In this document: positions 25,995-35,294 of the stretch, piece after piece
How positions within the stretch are numbered: the stretch's first letter is position 1
Layout: each line of letters starts with the position of its first letter
Assembly: GCA_029262735.1 (NCBI GenBank)
Contig: JAJCYY010000106.1
Span: forward strand, 30,099 to 94,098
Length of the DNA stretch: 64,000 bases
Reading direction: 5' to 3'
From: Chloroflexota bacterium
Lineage (GTDB): Bacteria; Chloroflexota; Dehalococcoidia; Lucifugimonadales; Lucifugimonadaceae
Notes under the pieces: model-generated
Databases searched by the model: none
The model's input: only the letters and a program-made list of their open reading frames with translations
Told to the model about the DNA's origin: nothing
Translations under genes and position numbers: made by a program

Positions 25995-28151
25995 CTATGC
26001 GGCGTTCTTCACCTGCGTGCTGTGCGGTATTGCGACAGCGAACTCCGATCCTGTGCCGGGACTGCTTGTGACCGAGATCGTGCCGCCGTGCAGCTCCACC
26101 AGGGCTTTGGTAATCGCCAGTCCCAATCCGGTTGAGCCGGTGGGCCTCGCACCTTTCCTGTTTATCCTGGCGAACCGCTCGAACACCTTTTGCTGCTCTT
26201 CCGCGCTGATTCCAACACCGGTATCTCTCACGCTTACATTCAGATTGCTGCCGTCCGACGACGCCTCGACTGTAATCGTGCCGCCAGCCGGCGTGTAACG
26301 GTGGGCGTTTGAAAGCAGGTTTGTGAAGACCTGGCCAATTCGAATCCGGTCGACGTAAGCGGGCGGCATGTCGTCCGCTATCTCCAGTTTTACGATCTGG
26401 CCTTTCGACTTGTAGTCAGCTGAAATCGCATCTGCAAGCTCTGAGATGAGAGGTGGTATGTCGATGAGGCTCGGCTCAAGATCAAATCTGGCGTTATCGA
26501 TACGAGAGAGGTCAAGAATGTCAGCGACAAGCCGCGCCAGCCGATTGCCGTTGCGCCGCACCACCTGAAGCAGCTTCTGTGATTCGGCGGAGAGTTCACC
26601 GCCTGCTCCTTCCAGAAGCACGTCAACGTAGCCGACGATCGAAGTGAGAGGTGTGCGTAGCTCATGCGAAACCATTGAGACGAAGTCCGTCTTGGCTTCT
26701 TCCACAGATCTTTCGACGGTGACATCCCGGAAAACGAACAGTCGCCCAAGATATTCGCCGGCTGCATCGCTGACAGGAGATGAGGACATCGACAGGGTTC
26801 GAGCCGTCGGAGCCGTGATCCGGATGTCCGCTGAGGCGATAACTGCTTCCGGGCTATTGCTCAGTCTTCCAAGTGTCTCAAAAAACCTGTCGCGATCCGT
26901 AATAGCGACGGCAGCCGATTCGCGAACGGCGCTCCAGTCTTTGTGTGTGAGCAGGTCAGGGTCCGGCATTCCAAACGCCTCGGCAAATGAGCTGTTGGCG
27001 ATGAGGAGCCGGTTGTCGGCGTCCAGCACAACTATTCCCTCGATTGCCGATCCGACGATCACCCTGATCTGGCTCGTGATCAGATCAAGATCTGAGTGCG
27101 CTGCGATCCTTGCTTTCAGGAGCGAGAACATTGATATCGAAGCGAATACGGTCAGCCCGAGTCCTGCGGACAGGATGATGATCCACACATTCCGTTCGAG
27201 CGCGCTCAGTCCGAACTGATCTGGCGTCTCGAACTGCAGGTTCCAGCCTCTTCCTGCGAACTCCACGCTCGTCTGCACCCAACCCGAAGCGAGTGAATCG
27301 TTGGCATCTGGCTCAAGGTCTGGAAAGATCAGAGTTGCGGTTCGGCCCGGCGCCTCATCGAAAACGCGCAGTGGCACGCCACTGAGGCCGTTCCGATCTA
27401 GTGAGGCTGCCAGGAAGTCCGCAGCACGATAGATACTGAACGCGTATCCCATCAACGGACCCTCGGACGGATGCTTTCCGGGCTCGGGATCGCCGAACAC
27501 CGCCTGAAACACGAAGAACCACGACTGACCGGACGGATTCGTGCGGATCGTGATTGGTCCGGATGCGACCGGTGAGCGATTGCGCAGCGAGTCCTGCACC
27601 ACGGTGCCAAATCGCGGGTCAGAGACAACATTGCCTCCCGGCTCGATCAGACCTTCAACCGGCGGAAACATGTATGCGACCGGAAACCTGTCTGCAAACG
27701 GAGACGTGACCGAAAATGTCCCGATATCAACTCCCTGGATCTTCATCCGCTCGGTGAATTCGGCAAGATCTTCACTACTTACGCGGGGAGCAAATCCGAG
27801 TGCCTCGGAACCGGTTGTCCTCTGGCTGATTGAGCTGGCGAAGAGCTGGAAACGGTCGTTCGTCAACTCCGACTCTGTCCTGATGAACGCTTCCAATGCA
27901 GCGATTTCGGTGAAACTGCGGTCGAGGTCGGCGCGAACCGAATTCGACACCCCGGATACAACATCTGCGAATCGCTGCTCACTCTGCGAGTTGAGAACAG
28001 CTTTCGCACCGAGAGCGGTGCCGATGGTCATTGCGAGCAGCATCAGGAAAGTTGCTGCGGCGGCGATAACACCGAGTCTACGGGTGAAAGCTGCATTAGG
28101 AGCGTAGCTTGAGCCCCCGGCGGGTTGCCGTCGCTCAGCAGCCAGCCTCAC
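25995..28151 (-). CDS. CHASE-PAS sensor histidine kinase
   Basis: A 718-aa membrane kinase. Residues about 25-55 form a transmembrane helix. An extracytoplasmic CHASE-type domain follows, then a second helix ('NVWIIILSAGLGLTVFASISM'). A cytosolic PAS domain leads to HisKA with His496 ('VSHELRTPLTS'), then HATPase_c with N, G1 (D-T-G-V-G-I) and G2 ('GSTGLGLAI') boxes. The frame opens at 28292, but GTG at 28151 shares one base with the upstream stop and follows an AGAGGCGG site. It is coupled to the REC-PAS gene and converges on the OmpR-type regulator. The CHASE ligand is probably a small extracellular molecule. Confidence 0.88.
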   Translation of the reverse strand: MRLAAERRQPAGGSSYAPNAAFTRRLGVIAAAATFLMLLAMTIGTALGAKAVLNSQSEQRFADVVSGVSNSVRADLDRSFTEIAALEAFIRTESELTNDRFQLFASSISQRTTGSEALGFAPRVSSEDLAEFTERMKIQGVDIGTFSVTSPFADRFPVAYMFPPVEGLIEPGGNVVSDPRFGTVVQDSLRNRSPVASGPITIRTNPSGQSWFFVFQAVFGDPEPGKHPSEGPLMGYAFSIYRAADFLAASLDRNGLSGVPLRVFDEAPGRTATLIFPDLEPDANDSLASGWVQTSVEFAGRGWNLQFETPDQFGLSALERNVWIIILSAGLGLTVFASISMFSLLKARIAAHSDLDLITSQIRVIVGSAIEGIVVLDADNRLLIANSSFAEAFGMPDPDLLTHKDWSAVRESAAVAITDRDRFFETLGRLSNSPEAVIASADIRITAPTARTLSMSSSPVSDAAGEYLGRLFVFRDVTVERSVEEAKTDFVSMVSHELRTPLTSIVGYVDVLLEGAGGELSAESQKLLQVVRRNGNRLARLVADILDLSRIDNARFDLEPSLIDIPPLISELADAISADYKSKGQIVKLEIADDMPPAYVDRIRIGQVFTNLLSNAHRYTPAGGTITVEASSDGSNLNVSVRDTGVGISAEEQQKVFERFARINRKGARPTGSTGLGLAITKALVELHGGTISVTSSPGTGSEFAVAIPHSTQVKNAA

Positions 28152-29431
28152 TACGCCGCCTCTGGCAATGCGGTATCGGTGCCTGGCCAGTGGTCTGAAT
28201 CGCCTACAGAGCCTGGCAACTCTTGAGAAGCCGGTGTGAGGACAGGCAGTTTCTTCATGTTGTTCAGCTCGGAGGCGATCATGCTTGCACACCGCGCCAC
28301 AACTGCCTCATCCCGGCTGCTATGCGCATCAGGCTCGACATAACCGACCGAGACCGCGACACGGGGTGAGCGGTTCTCTGACGACCACTCGGTGGTCCAT
28401 GAGCCAAATTCGTCAGGCACCGATCCGCGCGGGATCAGCACCGACACAGTTCGACCGTTTGCGTTCATCCCCAGTTCGGCCATTATCTGCAGCCTTTCCA
28501 GGTCCGGCCTCCAGACGGCTGCCTCGAACCGGTTGAACCTGACGAGAGCCCCAAGCCGTACCGCGATATCGGCGCACACAGCTTCGATGCCTGCCGAAAC
28601 CTGCAGCGGCTGCTCGATGCGGGCTACGCTGTGCTGGCGGTTCTCTTCCGCCGACTGGTTCGTGACATCTCGCATGGCACAAACGGTCACAGGATTGCCC
28701 GACCACTGGTGCGAGAAGGGCCAGAACTCAACCTCGTTGATCTGTAATTGGCAGACATCGAACTGCCGAACGGGACCGGAATCAGCGTGGCTGTCGGCAT
28801 GACCCGGCTGCTCTCTGAGCACCTGGGCTCGCACCGGCTGTCCCACGTGAAGATCGATGCCAAGCGGTGAGCCAGTGAGGTCCGCGGCCGGTCTTCCGAG
28901 TAACGACTCGGCCCCCGCGCTCACGAGGAGGATCTCTCCGGATGCGCCAATCACGACTATTCCGTCTGCGCTATCGATGATCGCGTTTCTGAATCGCGCC
29001 TCGGAAACCGCTGTTGACGCGCCCGGCGCGGGCTGTTGGGGTGCCACCGAGGCTGAGCGAATGGCGTTGACAAGGTCCTGGGCCTGGCAGTCCTCCTTGA
29101 CGAAGGCAGCCCTGGCTCCAGCCCTGGACAGGGTCTCGACCAGCGAGCCGTCGTCCACTCCAGTGAGAACGATGAACGGAACGTCGGGCTGTGCGGCGCT
29201 GAAGGTTGAGCAGGTTTCAATGCCGGTGGAGTCGGGCAGCGTCAGGTCCAACACCGCCACCCCGTACGAGATGTCAGCCGCTTCCTCCAGCCCCGCCCGC
29301 AGCGAACGAGCCTGTGTCACTTTGAACTCGCCCGGAGCGAAGTGGCTGACCCTTTCGAGAAAAAGGCTGGCCGCGTGTGGATCGTCTTCGACGAGAAGTA
29401 ACTCGACAGCACGATTGCCTTCTGCTGGCAT
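28151..29431 (-). CDS. Receiver-PAS(-GAF-like) signalling protein without kinase or DNA-binding domain
   Basis: A 426-aa cytosolic protein. An N-terminal receiver has 'LLLVEDDPHAASLF', phospho-Asp in 'VAVLDLTLPDSTG', and Lys in 'AFVKED'. A PAS domain follows ('AIIDSADGIVVIGASGEIL'). The C-terminal ~200 residues are alpha/beta and resemble a GAF-type sensor. No kinase, phosphodiesterase or helix-turn-helix was seen. Of two close ATGs, 29431 is preferred because AGGGA lies 7 bases upstream; 29437 would leave too little room. Coupling to the CHASE kinase suggests a phosphorelay or scaffold role. Confidence 0.75.
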   Translation of the reverse strand: MPAEGNRAVELLLVEDDPHAASLFLERVSHFAPGEFKVTQARSLRAGLEEAADISYGVAVLDLTLPDSTGIETCSTFSAAQPDVPFIVLTGVDDGSLVETLSRAGARAAFVKEDCQAQDLVNAIRSASVAPQQPAPGASTAVSEARFRNAIIDSADGIVVIGASGEILLVSAGAESLLGRPAADLTGSPLGIDLHVGQPVRAQVLREQPGHADSHADSGPVRQFDVCQLQINEVEFWPFSHQWSGNPVTVCAMRDVTNQSAEENRQHSVARIEQPLQVSAGIEAVCADIAVRLGALVRFNRFEAAVWRPDLERLQIMAELGMNANGRTVSVLIPRGSVPDEFGSWTTEWSSENRSPRVAVSVGYVEPDAHSSRDEAVVARCASMIASELNNMKKLPVLTPASQELPGSVGDSDHWPGTDTALPEAA

Positions 29432-29601
29432 ATACATTTCCCTGGCAGAGTTGATGCGACGGGCTGACACGAACGGCCTGGGCGCCCGGCGCGAAATGGT
29501 CGCGCGAAAAAACTGTCCTCCGTTGAATGGTGTGCTGAAGGTGTGCGCCGGACAATTGGGTATTCCACACACGGCCAATGGCGGCTTGCCGCCGGTATCG
29601 C

Positions 29602-30336
29602 TCAGGCGGCCAGTTCTGATCGCTCGATCTGCACTATTGATCTCTGCAGCAGCTCACCAAGCCTTGCGGCGGCTATTCCGGAGACCTCGGAGACCGATGC
29701 AGGAGCACCCGTTTCCTGCTCGATGGACGTGACGGAGAGTTCTGGCATGCCGCAGGGGACTATGTGGCTGAAGTGGGTCAGATCGGTGCTTACGTTGAGA
29801 GCGAGACCGTGCATTGCGACCCCGCCGCTGACCCGTACACCCATCGCTGCGATCTTACGGCCCGCCGGGTTCTCTCCAGATGGAGGCTTCGCACCGGGTT
29901 CACCACCGACCCAGACCCCGGTCTTGCCGACCACTCGGTGGCCGCTGACTCGATAGTGACGCAATGTGTCGATTACGACCTGTTCGAGGATTCGCACGTA
30001 GGTGACCGGACCAAGTTCCGCAGCCCTGATGCTAATCACCGGATACATCACCAGCTGACCGGGGCCGTGATACGTTACCTCGCCCCCACGGTCGGTCTCG
30101 ATCACTTCAGCGCCGATGGCTTTCAGCGAGGCTGCGTCGGCGATAATGTCCGCCCGGTCGCCGCGGCGTCCAAGCGTGTAGACAGGGTCGTGCTCGAGCA
30201 TGAGCAGTGTATCGGGCGCGGTGCCGACCTTTCGGCGATCGAAGAGTGATCTTTGAAGCGCCAGCGCCTCGGAGTAGTTGACTTTTCCGAGCCACGCCGA
30301 GCGCAACGGCGGAAAAACCGACATCTCATTGCTCAT
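29602..30336 (-). CDS. lipB: Octanoyl-ACP:protein octanoyltransferase
   Basis: A 244-aa LipB that moves octanoate from ACP to lipoyl domains, the first step of lipoate assembly. The conserved 'GGEVTYHGPGQLVMYPV' is at 84-100. The active-site pair is Lys161 ('GRKIAAMGV') and Cys195 ('VPCGMP'). There is a Gly/Pro-rich insert around 144-158. The ATG overlaps the E2 stop by four bases (ATGA), so the lipoylation enzyme is made with its target. lipA is not in the window. A GGCGGC..GCCGCC hairpin without a T-tract lies just after the stop. Confidence 0.93.
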   Translation of the reverse strand: MSNEMSVFPPLRSAWLGKVNYSEALALQRSLFDRRKVGTAPDTLLMLEHDPVYTLGRRGDRADIIADAASLKAIGAEVIETDRGGEVTYHGPGQLVMYPVISIRAAELGPVTYVRILEQVVIDTLRHYRVSGHRVVGKTGVWVGGEPGAKPPSGENPAGRKIAAMGVRVSGGVAMHGLALNVSTDLTHFSHIVPCGMPELSVTSIEQETGAPASVSEVSGIAAARLGELLQRSIVQIERSELAA

Positions 30337-31727
30337 TCCAGCGCCGTGTCTGCTGATACTTCTTCGAGGCCGCGCTTCACATCCTGCATGAACTTGGCAG
30401 CCTCGACGCCATCGATCACACGGTGGTCGAACGACAGGCAGATATTCATCATCGACCTCACCTCGATCTGGTCGCCTGTGACAACAATCGGCCGCTTCAC
30501 AATCGCTTCGGTAGTGAGAATGGCTGCCTGCGGATGGTTGATGATCGCTCCGCCCAACACTGAGCCGAGCGCGCCTGTGTTGTTCAGGGTGAAGGTGCCA
30601 CCGCTGACATCTTCGAGTGAAAGTTTGCCGTCTCGGGCACGGTCGACGACCTGATGGAGCTCTGTCGCCAGTTCAAGGATGGACTTCGTGTCTGCGTTCT
30701 TGATTACTGGGACAACGAGGCCGTCTTTTCCGGCTGCTGCGATGCCCACATTGATCGCCTCGTGCGTCAGAATGCCGTCTGTCTGCCACGAGGAGTTCAG
30801 GAGTGAGTTTGAGCGCAGGGCCTCGGCCGTGACAGCCAGGGCAAACGGGAGGTATGTGAGATTTATCCTGTGTTGCTGCAGCACGGAGTCCCGATTGGCG
30901 GCGCGACAGGCAACGAGTCCGCTGACATCGACTTCGATCGCTGACCAGGCGTGCGGGATCTCCCGAAAGCTTTTCGACATATGGCCGGCGATCATGCGGC
31001 GCACCGGCGATGGCTTGACGACCCGTCCAGCGGGGGCGACCGCTCCTGATTCGTCCGATCCACTGTTTTCTACCGCTTTCAGCACATCGGCCCGCGTAAT
31101 GCGGCCTCCGACACCAGTTCCGGTGAGTGTTGCAGCGTCGATACCGTGAGCGCTAATGAGCTTCCGTACCGCAGGCGAAAGCCGAGCGAACGATGTGCTG
31201 CTGGCAGTCGAGGTTGGGATTTCCCGGTCTGGTGTCGTGCCATCGCCATCGCCCGAATCAGGCTGCCCGAGCGAAGTGTCACTGAAAGCACCGCCAGTGG
31301 GACCGACATTGGCGCCCGTAATCATGGCGCCTACCTGATCGGCATTTGCCATCAGGAGACCGGCCCGAGCGGGAGACTTGCTCTGAGGCCGGCTGGCGGT
31401 CGCTGTGGGCGTCTGCGATGCGTCTGTAAGTGACGGCGCTCTGCCGCCCTGCTGTGCTCCTGTACCGTCTCCGGTACGCTGCGGCCCATCCTCGGCGTCC
31501 ATTTCGGCAAGGACGGCGCCCATCGCCACCGTTTCGCCCTCCTGGGCCACTATCTTCGTCAACTCACCCGTTGCGGGGGCGGGAATCTCCATCGCCACCT
31601 TGTCCGTGATGACCTCAACTATCGGCTCGTACTTCTCGATGCGGTCACCCGGGCGTTTCAGCCACTTCTCGATGACAGCCTCGGTTACAGACTCACCGAC
31701 GTGTGGCATCTCGATTTCAAAGGTCAT
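30333..31727 (-). CDS. 2-oxoacid dehydrogenase E2, dihydrolipoyl acyltransferase
   Basis: A 464-aa E2 core enzyme. The lipoyl domain is at 1-76 with the lipoyl lysine at 43 ('ITDKVAMEIP'). A Ser/Pro/Gly-rich linker follows, then a peripheral-subunit-binding domain near 190-225 ('SPAVRKLISAHGIDAATL'). The catalytic acyltransferase domain ends with 'SFDHRVIDGVEAA', which holds the His and Asp. It transfers the acyl group from E1 to CoA. The E1 sequences point to the branched-chain or pyruvate type. It starts 28 bases after E1beta and overlaps lipB. Confidence 0.93.
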   Translation of the reverse strand: MTFEIEMPHVGESVTEAVIEKWLKRPGDRIEKYEPIVEVITDKVAMEIPAPATGELTKIVAQEGETVAMGAVLAEMDAEDGPQRTGDGTGAQQGGRAPSLTDASQTPTATASRPQSKSPARAGLLMANADQVGAMITGANVGPTGGAFSDTSLGQPDSGDGDGTTPDREIPTSTASSTSFARLSPAVRKLISAHGIDAATLTGTGVGGRITRADVLKAVENSGSDESGAVAPAGRVVKPSPVRRMIAGHMSKSFREIPHAWSAIEVDVSGLVACRAANRDSVLQQHRINLTYLPFALAVTAEALRSNSLLNSSWQTDGILTHEAINVGIAAAGKDGLVVPVIKNADTKSILELATELHQVVDRARDGKLSLEDVSGGTFTLNNTGALGSVLGGAIINHPQAAILTTEAIVKRPIVVTGDQIEVRSMMNICLSFDHRVIDGVEAAKFMQDVKRGLEEVSADTALE

Positions 31728-31755
31728 CTACATTCTCCGACGATCTGGGTTCCCA

Positions 31756-32742
31756 CTACATGGCGGCCAGGCGGTGCATCGACTCCAGGATCGTCTCTGG
31801 CGATGGCATAAATGCAGCCTCCTGCACCGGGCTAAACGGCATGGGAGGCAACTCCGGTGGACCGACTCTCACTATCGGTGCATCGAGGTCGTAGAAAGCC
31901 TCTTCAGCGACAATTGCAGACACTTCGGACGAAACGCTAACGGCCGGCGTGTCCTCTTGCACGATCATGACTTTGCCGGTATGGCGTGCAGCCTCACATA
32001 TCGACCCGCGGTCGAGAGGTCTTAGTGTGCGGAGGTCAAGCACCAGTGCTTCGACACCATGCTGCTCGGACAATGCCTGGGCGGCTTGAAGTGTGTAGTG
32101 GAGCATGAGGCCGTACGTGATCACCGTGATGTCACTACCCTCACGTTTCACGTTTGCAACGCCAATTGGCTCTGTGTACTCCTCGTCCGGCACTTCACCC
32201 TTCACCAGCCGGTAAGTCTTCTTGTGCTCAAGGAAGATCACCGGGTCGTCGTCCCTGATCGCTGAGACCAGGAGGCCTTGCGCATCGTACGGAGTGGCCG
32301 GGGCAACTACCTTGAGGCCCGGAGTATGGGCAAACAGCACTTCGATGCTCTGTGAGTGGTAGAGACCGCCACGCACACCACCCCCATAGGGCACGCGGAC
32401 GGTCAGGGGAGCGTTCTTGCGACCGTTGGTGCCGTAACGGACCTTCGAGGCCTCTCCGACAAGCTGGTTGATTGCGGGCCATACGAAATCAGCAAACTGG
32501 ATCTCGGCGATGGGTCGCTTGCCATTGATAGCCGCGCCGAGCGCGATACCGGCGATCGAAGATTCAGCAAGCGGGGTGTCTATCACCCGGTCTTCCCCAA
32601 ACTCGTCCACGAATCCGTCGGTAGCCAGGAACACGCCGCCGCGGTGGGCGATGTCCTCACCCATGATGAACACCTCCGGGTCTCGGCGCATCTCGAACAG
32701 CATCGCCTCGCGCACCGCTTCGATCACCGTCTTTTGACTCAC
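31756..32742 (-). CDS. 2-oxoacid dehydrogenase E1 component, beta subunit
   Basis: A 328-aa transketolase-like beta subunit that forms the ThDP site with E1alpha. 'IMGEDIAHRGGVFLATDGF' and 'ADFVWPAINQLVGEASKVRY' are typical of branched-chain and pyruvate E1beta. The C-terminal domain with 'VRVGPPELPPMPFSP' is complete. The start is GTG, overlapping the E1alpha stop by four bases (GTGA). It is the second gene of the E1alpha-E1beta-E2-lipB operon. E3 (lipoamide dehydrogenase) is not in the window. Confidence 0.94.
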   Translation of the reverse strand: MSQKTVIEAVREAMLFEMRRDPEVFIMGEDIAHRGGVFLATDGFVDEFGEDRVIDTPLAESSIAGIALGAAINGKRPIAEIQFADFVWPAINQLVGEASKVRYGTNGRKNAPLTVRVPYGGGVRGGLYHSQSIEVLFAHTPGLKVVAPATPYDAQGLLVSAIRDDDPVIFLEHKKTYRLVKGEVPDEEYTEPIGVANVKREGSDITVITYGLMLHYTLQAAQALSEQHGVEALVLDLRTLRPLDRGSICEAARHTGKVMIVQEDTPAVSVSSEVSAIVAEEAFYDLDAPIVRVGPPELPPMPFSPVQEAAFMPSPETILESMHRLAAM

Positions 32743-33758
32743 TGGCCGTGGCTCCCGGCAAACAGGTGATCGAACATCGTGTCTACAGGCGGATATCCCA
32801 GCGCCTCGACCTCATCGGTGACTGCGTTCACCGTGGCGAGAGCCTCGGCACGGATGCCAGCGTCTTCTGTATCTGAAAGAAGGTCGTGGGATACAAGCAT
32901 GTTCCGGGTGATATCCAGCGGGTCCCTGCTTTTCATCGACTCAATATCGTCCTCCGGCCTGTAGCGAGTGTGGTCATCGTCCGTCGTGTGCGGAAGCAGG
33001 CGTTCTACGCTCGCTTCGATCAACGTTGGCCCATCACCTTTGCGCGCTCGGGCTGCGGCGGCTGAAACGGCTTCGTAGATGGCAAGCATGTCAGTACCGT
33101 CGACGCTTACTCCGGGAAATCCGTACGACGAGGTGCGGCTTGCGATGCTATCCACCGCCATCTGCTTGTGCATGGGCACTGAAATGGCATATCGGTTGTT
33201 CTCGCACATGAAAATGACGGGCAGGTTGTGAACTCCTGCGAAGTTCATGGCTTCGTGCGTATCGCCCTGGCTGACTGCGCCATCGCCGAAAAACACGATT
33301 GTCACGGCATCTGAGCGGCGCATCTTGTCTGCAAGCGCAACACCGACGGCGTGAGGAAGCTGAGTTGCGACGACATTCGAGAACGAGAACAGGTCAACTC
33401 GAGGGTGCGCTCCGTGCAAAGGAAACTGGCGCGCTCCGCTCATCGGCTCGCCGTCACGGGCAAGAAATCCGCTCAACAGCTCTGTCGGCGTCGTTCCCAC
33501 GCCCAGCATCACCGTGAACTGCCGGTAGTAGATGAGAAAATGGTCTCGTGCCGGATCCAGCGCCTTTACCGTGCCGATCTGCGCCGCCTCATGACCCTGT
33601 GCTGAGGCTGCGATGGCCGCCTTACCCTGGCGGTTGAGCAGCCACACGCGTTCATCAAGCGTTCGGCTGAGCACCATTGTTCGGTACATTTCCAACAGAT
33701 CGGAGGTTTTCAGGCCGTCCGGTAGGGTGGTGCTACTAGGTGTTGGACTCTGAGGCAT
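32739..33758 (-). CDS. 2-oxoacid dehydrogenase E1 component, alpha subunit (branched-chain type)
   Basis: A 339-aa ThDP-binding subunit that decarboxylates the 2-oxo acid. The ThDP motif is 'FGDGAVSQGDTHEAMNFA' through 'CENNRYAIS'. The phosphorylation-loop region reads 'LLPHTTDDDHTRYR', close to the S-x-D-D-x-x-x-Y-R of branched-chain E1alpha, so branched-chain 2-oxo acids are favoured over pyruvate. The frame allows TTG at 33803, but ATG at 33758 is the first ATG. It has no ribosome-binding site and a TATAAT 7 bases upstream, suggesting a leaderless message. Confidence 0.92.
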   Translation of the reverse strand: MPQSPTPSSTTLPDGLKTSDLLEMYRTMVLSRTLDERVWLLNRQGKAAIAASAQGHEAAQIGTVKALDPARDHFLIYYRQFTVMLGVGTTPTELLSGFLARDGEPMSGARQFPLHGAHPRVDLFSFSNVVATQLPHAVGVALADKMRRSDAVTIVFFGDGAVSQGDTHEAMNFAGVHNLPVIFMCENNRYAISVPMHKQMAVDSIASRTSSYGFPGVSVDGTDMLAIYEAVSAAAARARKGDGPTLIEASVERLLPHTTDDDHTRYRPEDDIESMKSRDPLDITRNMLVSHDLLSDTEDAGIRAEALATVNAVTDEVEALGYPPVDTMFDHLFAGSHGQ

Positions 33759-33764
33759 CAGGCG

Positions 33765-33770
33765 ATTATA
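33765..33770 (-). promoter_or_regulatory. Candidate -10 box for the E1alpha-lipB operon
   Basis: On the minus strand a perfect TATAAT ends 6 bases before the E1alpha ATG, which would place the transcription start at or next to the start codon. The hexamer 17 bases further upstream (TCTCCA) is a poor -35 match. This is a sequence-only prediction. Confidence 0.45.
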
Positions 33771-33915
33771 GAGTTTGCGTGTGCCGATGGAGAGCTCGCT
33801 CAATCGTTTCCGCGTGAGAAAAATGGGAGTCTGGGATAGTGTGTGTCGTCGTTATACTTGCTGGTGAACCGTTCACCGAATCTCAATTCTTGCCAATTCG
33901 TTCACGGAGGAGCGC

Positions 33916-34656
33916 ATGAAGCGCGGCATCGCAGTACTCGCATTTTCACTTTTAGCCATTGCAGCAGTCGCCTGCGGGTCGGACGAAGGAGCAGGAGCTG
34001 CCGGTGGCGCCGCTACTACCAGCTCCGGGCTGCCGATTGCGACATCTACAACGGTTTCGACTAACCCAACATCACCACCGGCAACAGGCAGAATGCTCCA
34101 ATCGGGGGACGATCCGGCTCCGCCGTCTGGCGCGCTGGACACGAGCAAGTCCTACACCGCCACGATCAAGACTGAGAAGGGCGACATCGTTATTGAGTTA
34201 CTCGATGACATCGCCCCGCTGTTCGTTGAGAACTTCGTGAACCTATCTCGGATTGGTTTCTACGACGACACCACGTTCCACAGGGTCATTGCGGATTTTA
34301 TGGCGCAGGGTGGCGACCCGCAGGGGACTGGAACTGGCGGTCCCGGATACAAGTTCCCCGACCAGTTTCACCCGGATATGCGCCATGACAGGCCCGGGGT
34401 ATTGTCGATGGCGAATGCGGGCGCAAACACCAACGGCAGCCAGTTCTTTATCACTCATGTAGACACTTCGTTCCTCGATCCGACCAATCCCGACGGCTCA
34501 CCCAAAGCGTGCGGAACGCGCGGGGTTTCGTGTCACGGAGTTTTCGGCAGAGTAACTGAGGGCATGGACGTGCTTCTCAATATCAGGCTCAGAGACCCGG
34601 CCAGGGACCCGAACCCCGGCGATAAGATTGTCACCATCGAGATTGTCGAAAGCTAA
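33916..34656 (+). CDS. Cyclophilin-type peptidyl-prolyl isomerase, lipoprotein
   Basis: A 246-aa exported prolyl isomerase. A signal helix ends at lipobox 'LLAIAAVAC' (Cys20), followed by a Gly/Ala/Thr/Ser-rich tether of about 50 residues. The cyclophilin domain includes 'FHRVIADFMAQGGD', '[17 protein letters not shown]' and 'FGRVTEGMDVL'. It has a short Cys-containing insert ('KACGTRGVSC') that could form a disulfide outside the cell. It likely assists folding of secreted proteins at the membrane surface. GGAGGAG precedes the ATG. A second, cytosolic cyclophilin gene follows 105 bases downstream. Confidence 0.93.
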   Translation: MKRGIAVLAFSLLAIAAVACGSDEGAGAAGGAATTSSGLPIATSTTVSTNPTSPPATGRMLQSGDDPAPPSGALDTSKSYTATIKTEKGDIVIELLDDIAPLFVENFVNLSRIGFYDDTTFHRVIADFMAQGGDPQGTGTGGPGYKFPDQFHPDMRHDRPGVLSMANAGANTNGSQFFITHVDTSFLDPTNPDGSPKACGTRGVSCHGVFGRVTEGMDVLLNIRLRDPARDPNPGDKIVTIEIVES

Positions 34657-34761
34657 GCTACAGATCGAGAGAACCTAATTTTTTCAGATCGGCGCTGGTC
34701 CGTAAGCAATCTAATTAGGCCGGTCAATAGCACGAACAAGAAATCGTAGAAGGGAAGAACC

Positions 34762-35268
34762 TTGGCAGACGAACTGAAGCCACCTACGGGTGATCTGGAT
34801 ATCGAAAAGTCGTACACGGCAACATTCAAGACCGTTCGTGGCGAGTTTGAGGTGCAGCTGTACGCAGACGGAGCGCCTCGAACGGTCGAGAACTTTGTGA
34901 ACCTGGCGAACGCCGGTTTCTACGATGGCACGACCTTCCACCGGGTAATCCCCGGTTTCATGGCTCAGGCCGGGGATCCCACCGGAACTGGAACCGGCGG
35001 ACCGGGCTATCGCTTTGAAGACGAGTTCAACAGGAGCCTGAGGCACGACTCTGCGGGAATTCTCTCAATGGCAAACGCAGGGCCGAACACGAACGGCAGC
35101 CAGTTCTTCATCACTTTCGGCCCGACGCCACACCTCGACGGCGTTCACTCGGTGTTTGGCAAAGTGGTCAAGGGAATGGACATCGTGATGAGCCTCCGGG
35201 AGCGTGACCCGATGAGCGATCCGAGGCCGGGCGACGAGCTGGTCGGCATCGATATCGGCGTCGAGTAG
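34762..35268 (+). CDS. Cyclophilin-type peptidyl-prolyl isomerase, cytosolic
   Basis: A 168-aa compact cyclophilin without signal peptide. The landmarks are '[14 protein letters not shown]', '[17 protein letters not shown]' and '[11 protein letters not shown]'. The start is TTG at 34762 with AGAAGGGAAG just upstream; no ATG is available before the domain. It is close in sequence to the upstream lipoprotein cyclophilin, so the two look like a tandem duplication serving two compartments. It ends at a strong bidirectional terminator. Confidence 0.93.
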   Translation: MADELKPPTGDLDIEKSYTATFKTVRGEFEVQLYADGAPRTVENFVNLANAGFYDGTTFHRVIPGFMAQAGDPTGTGTGGPGYRFEDEFNRSLRHDSAGILSMANAGPNTNGSQFFITFGPTPHLDGVHSVFGKVVKGMDIVMSLRERDPMSDPRPGDELVGIDIGVE

Positions 35269-35294
35269 ATTCACCGACTGTAACCTGAATCAAA

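Noticed and set aside
29580..29593. GGCGGC-TT-GCCGCC as terminator after lipB
   Set aside because: The loop is only two bases and there is no T-tract on the minus strand, so it is not a convincing intrinsic terminator.
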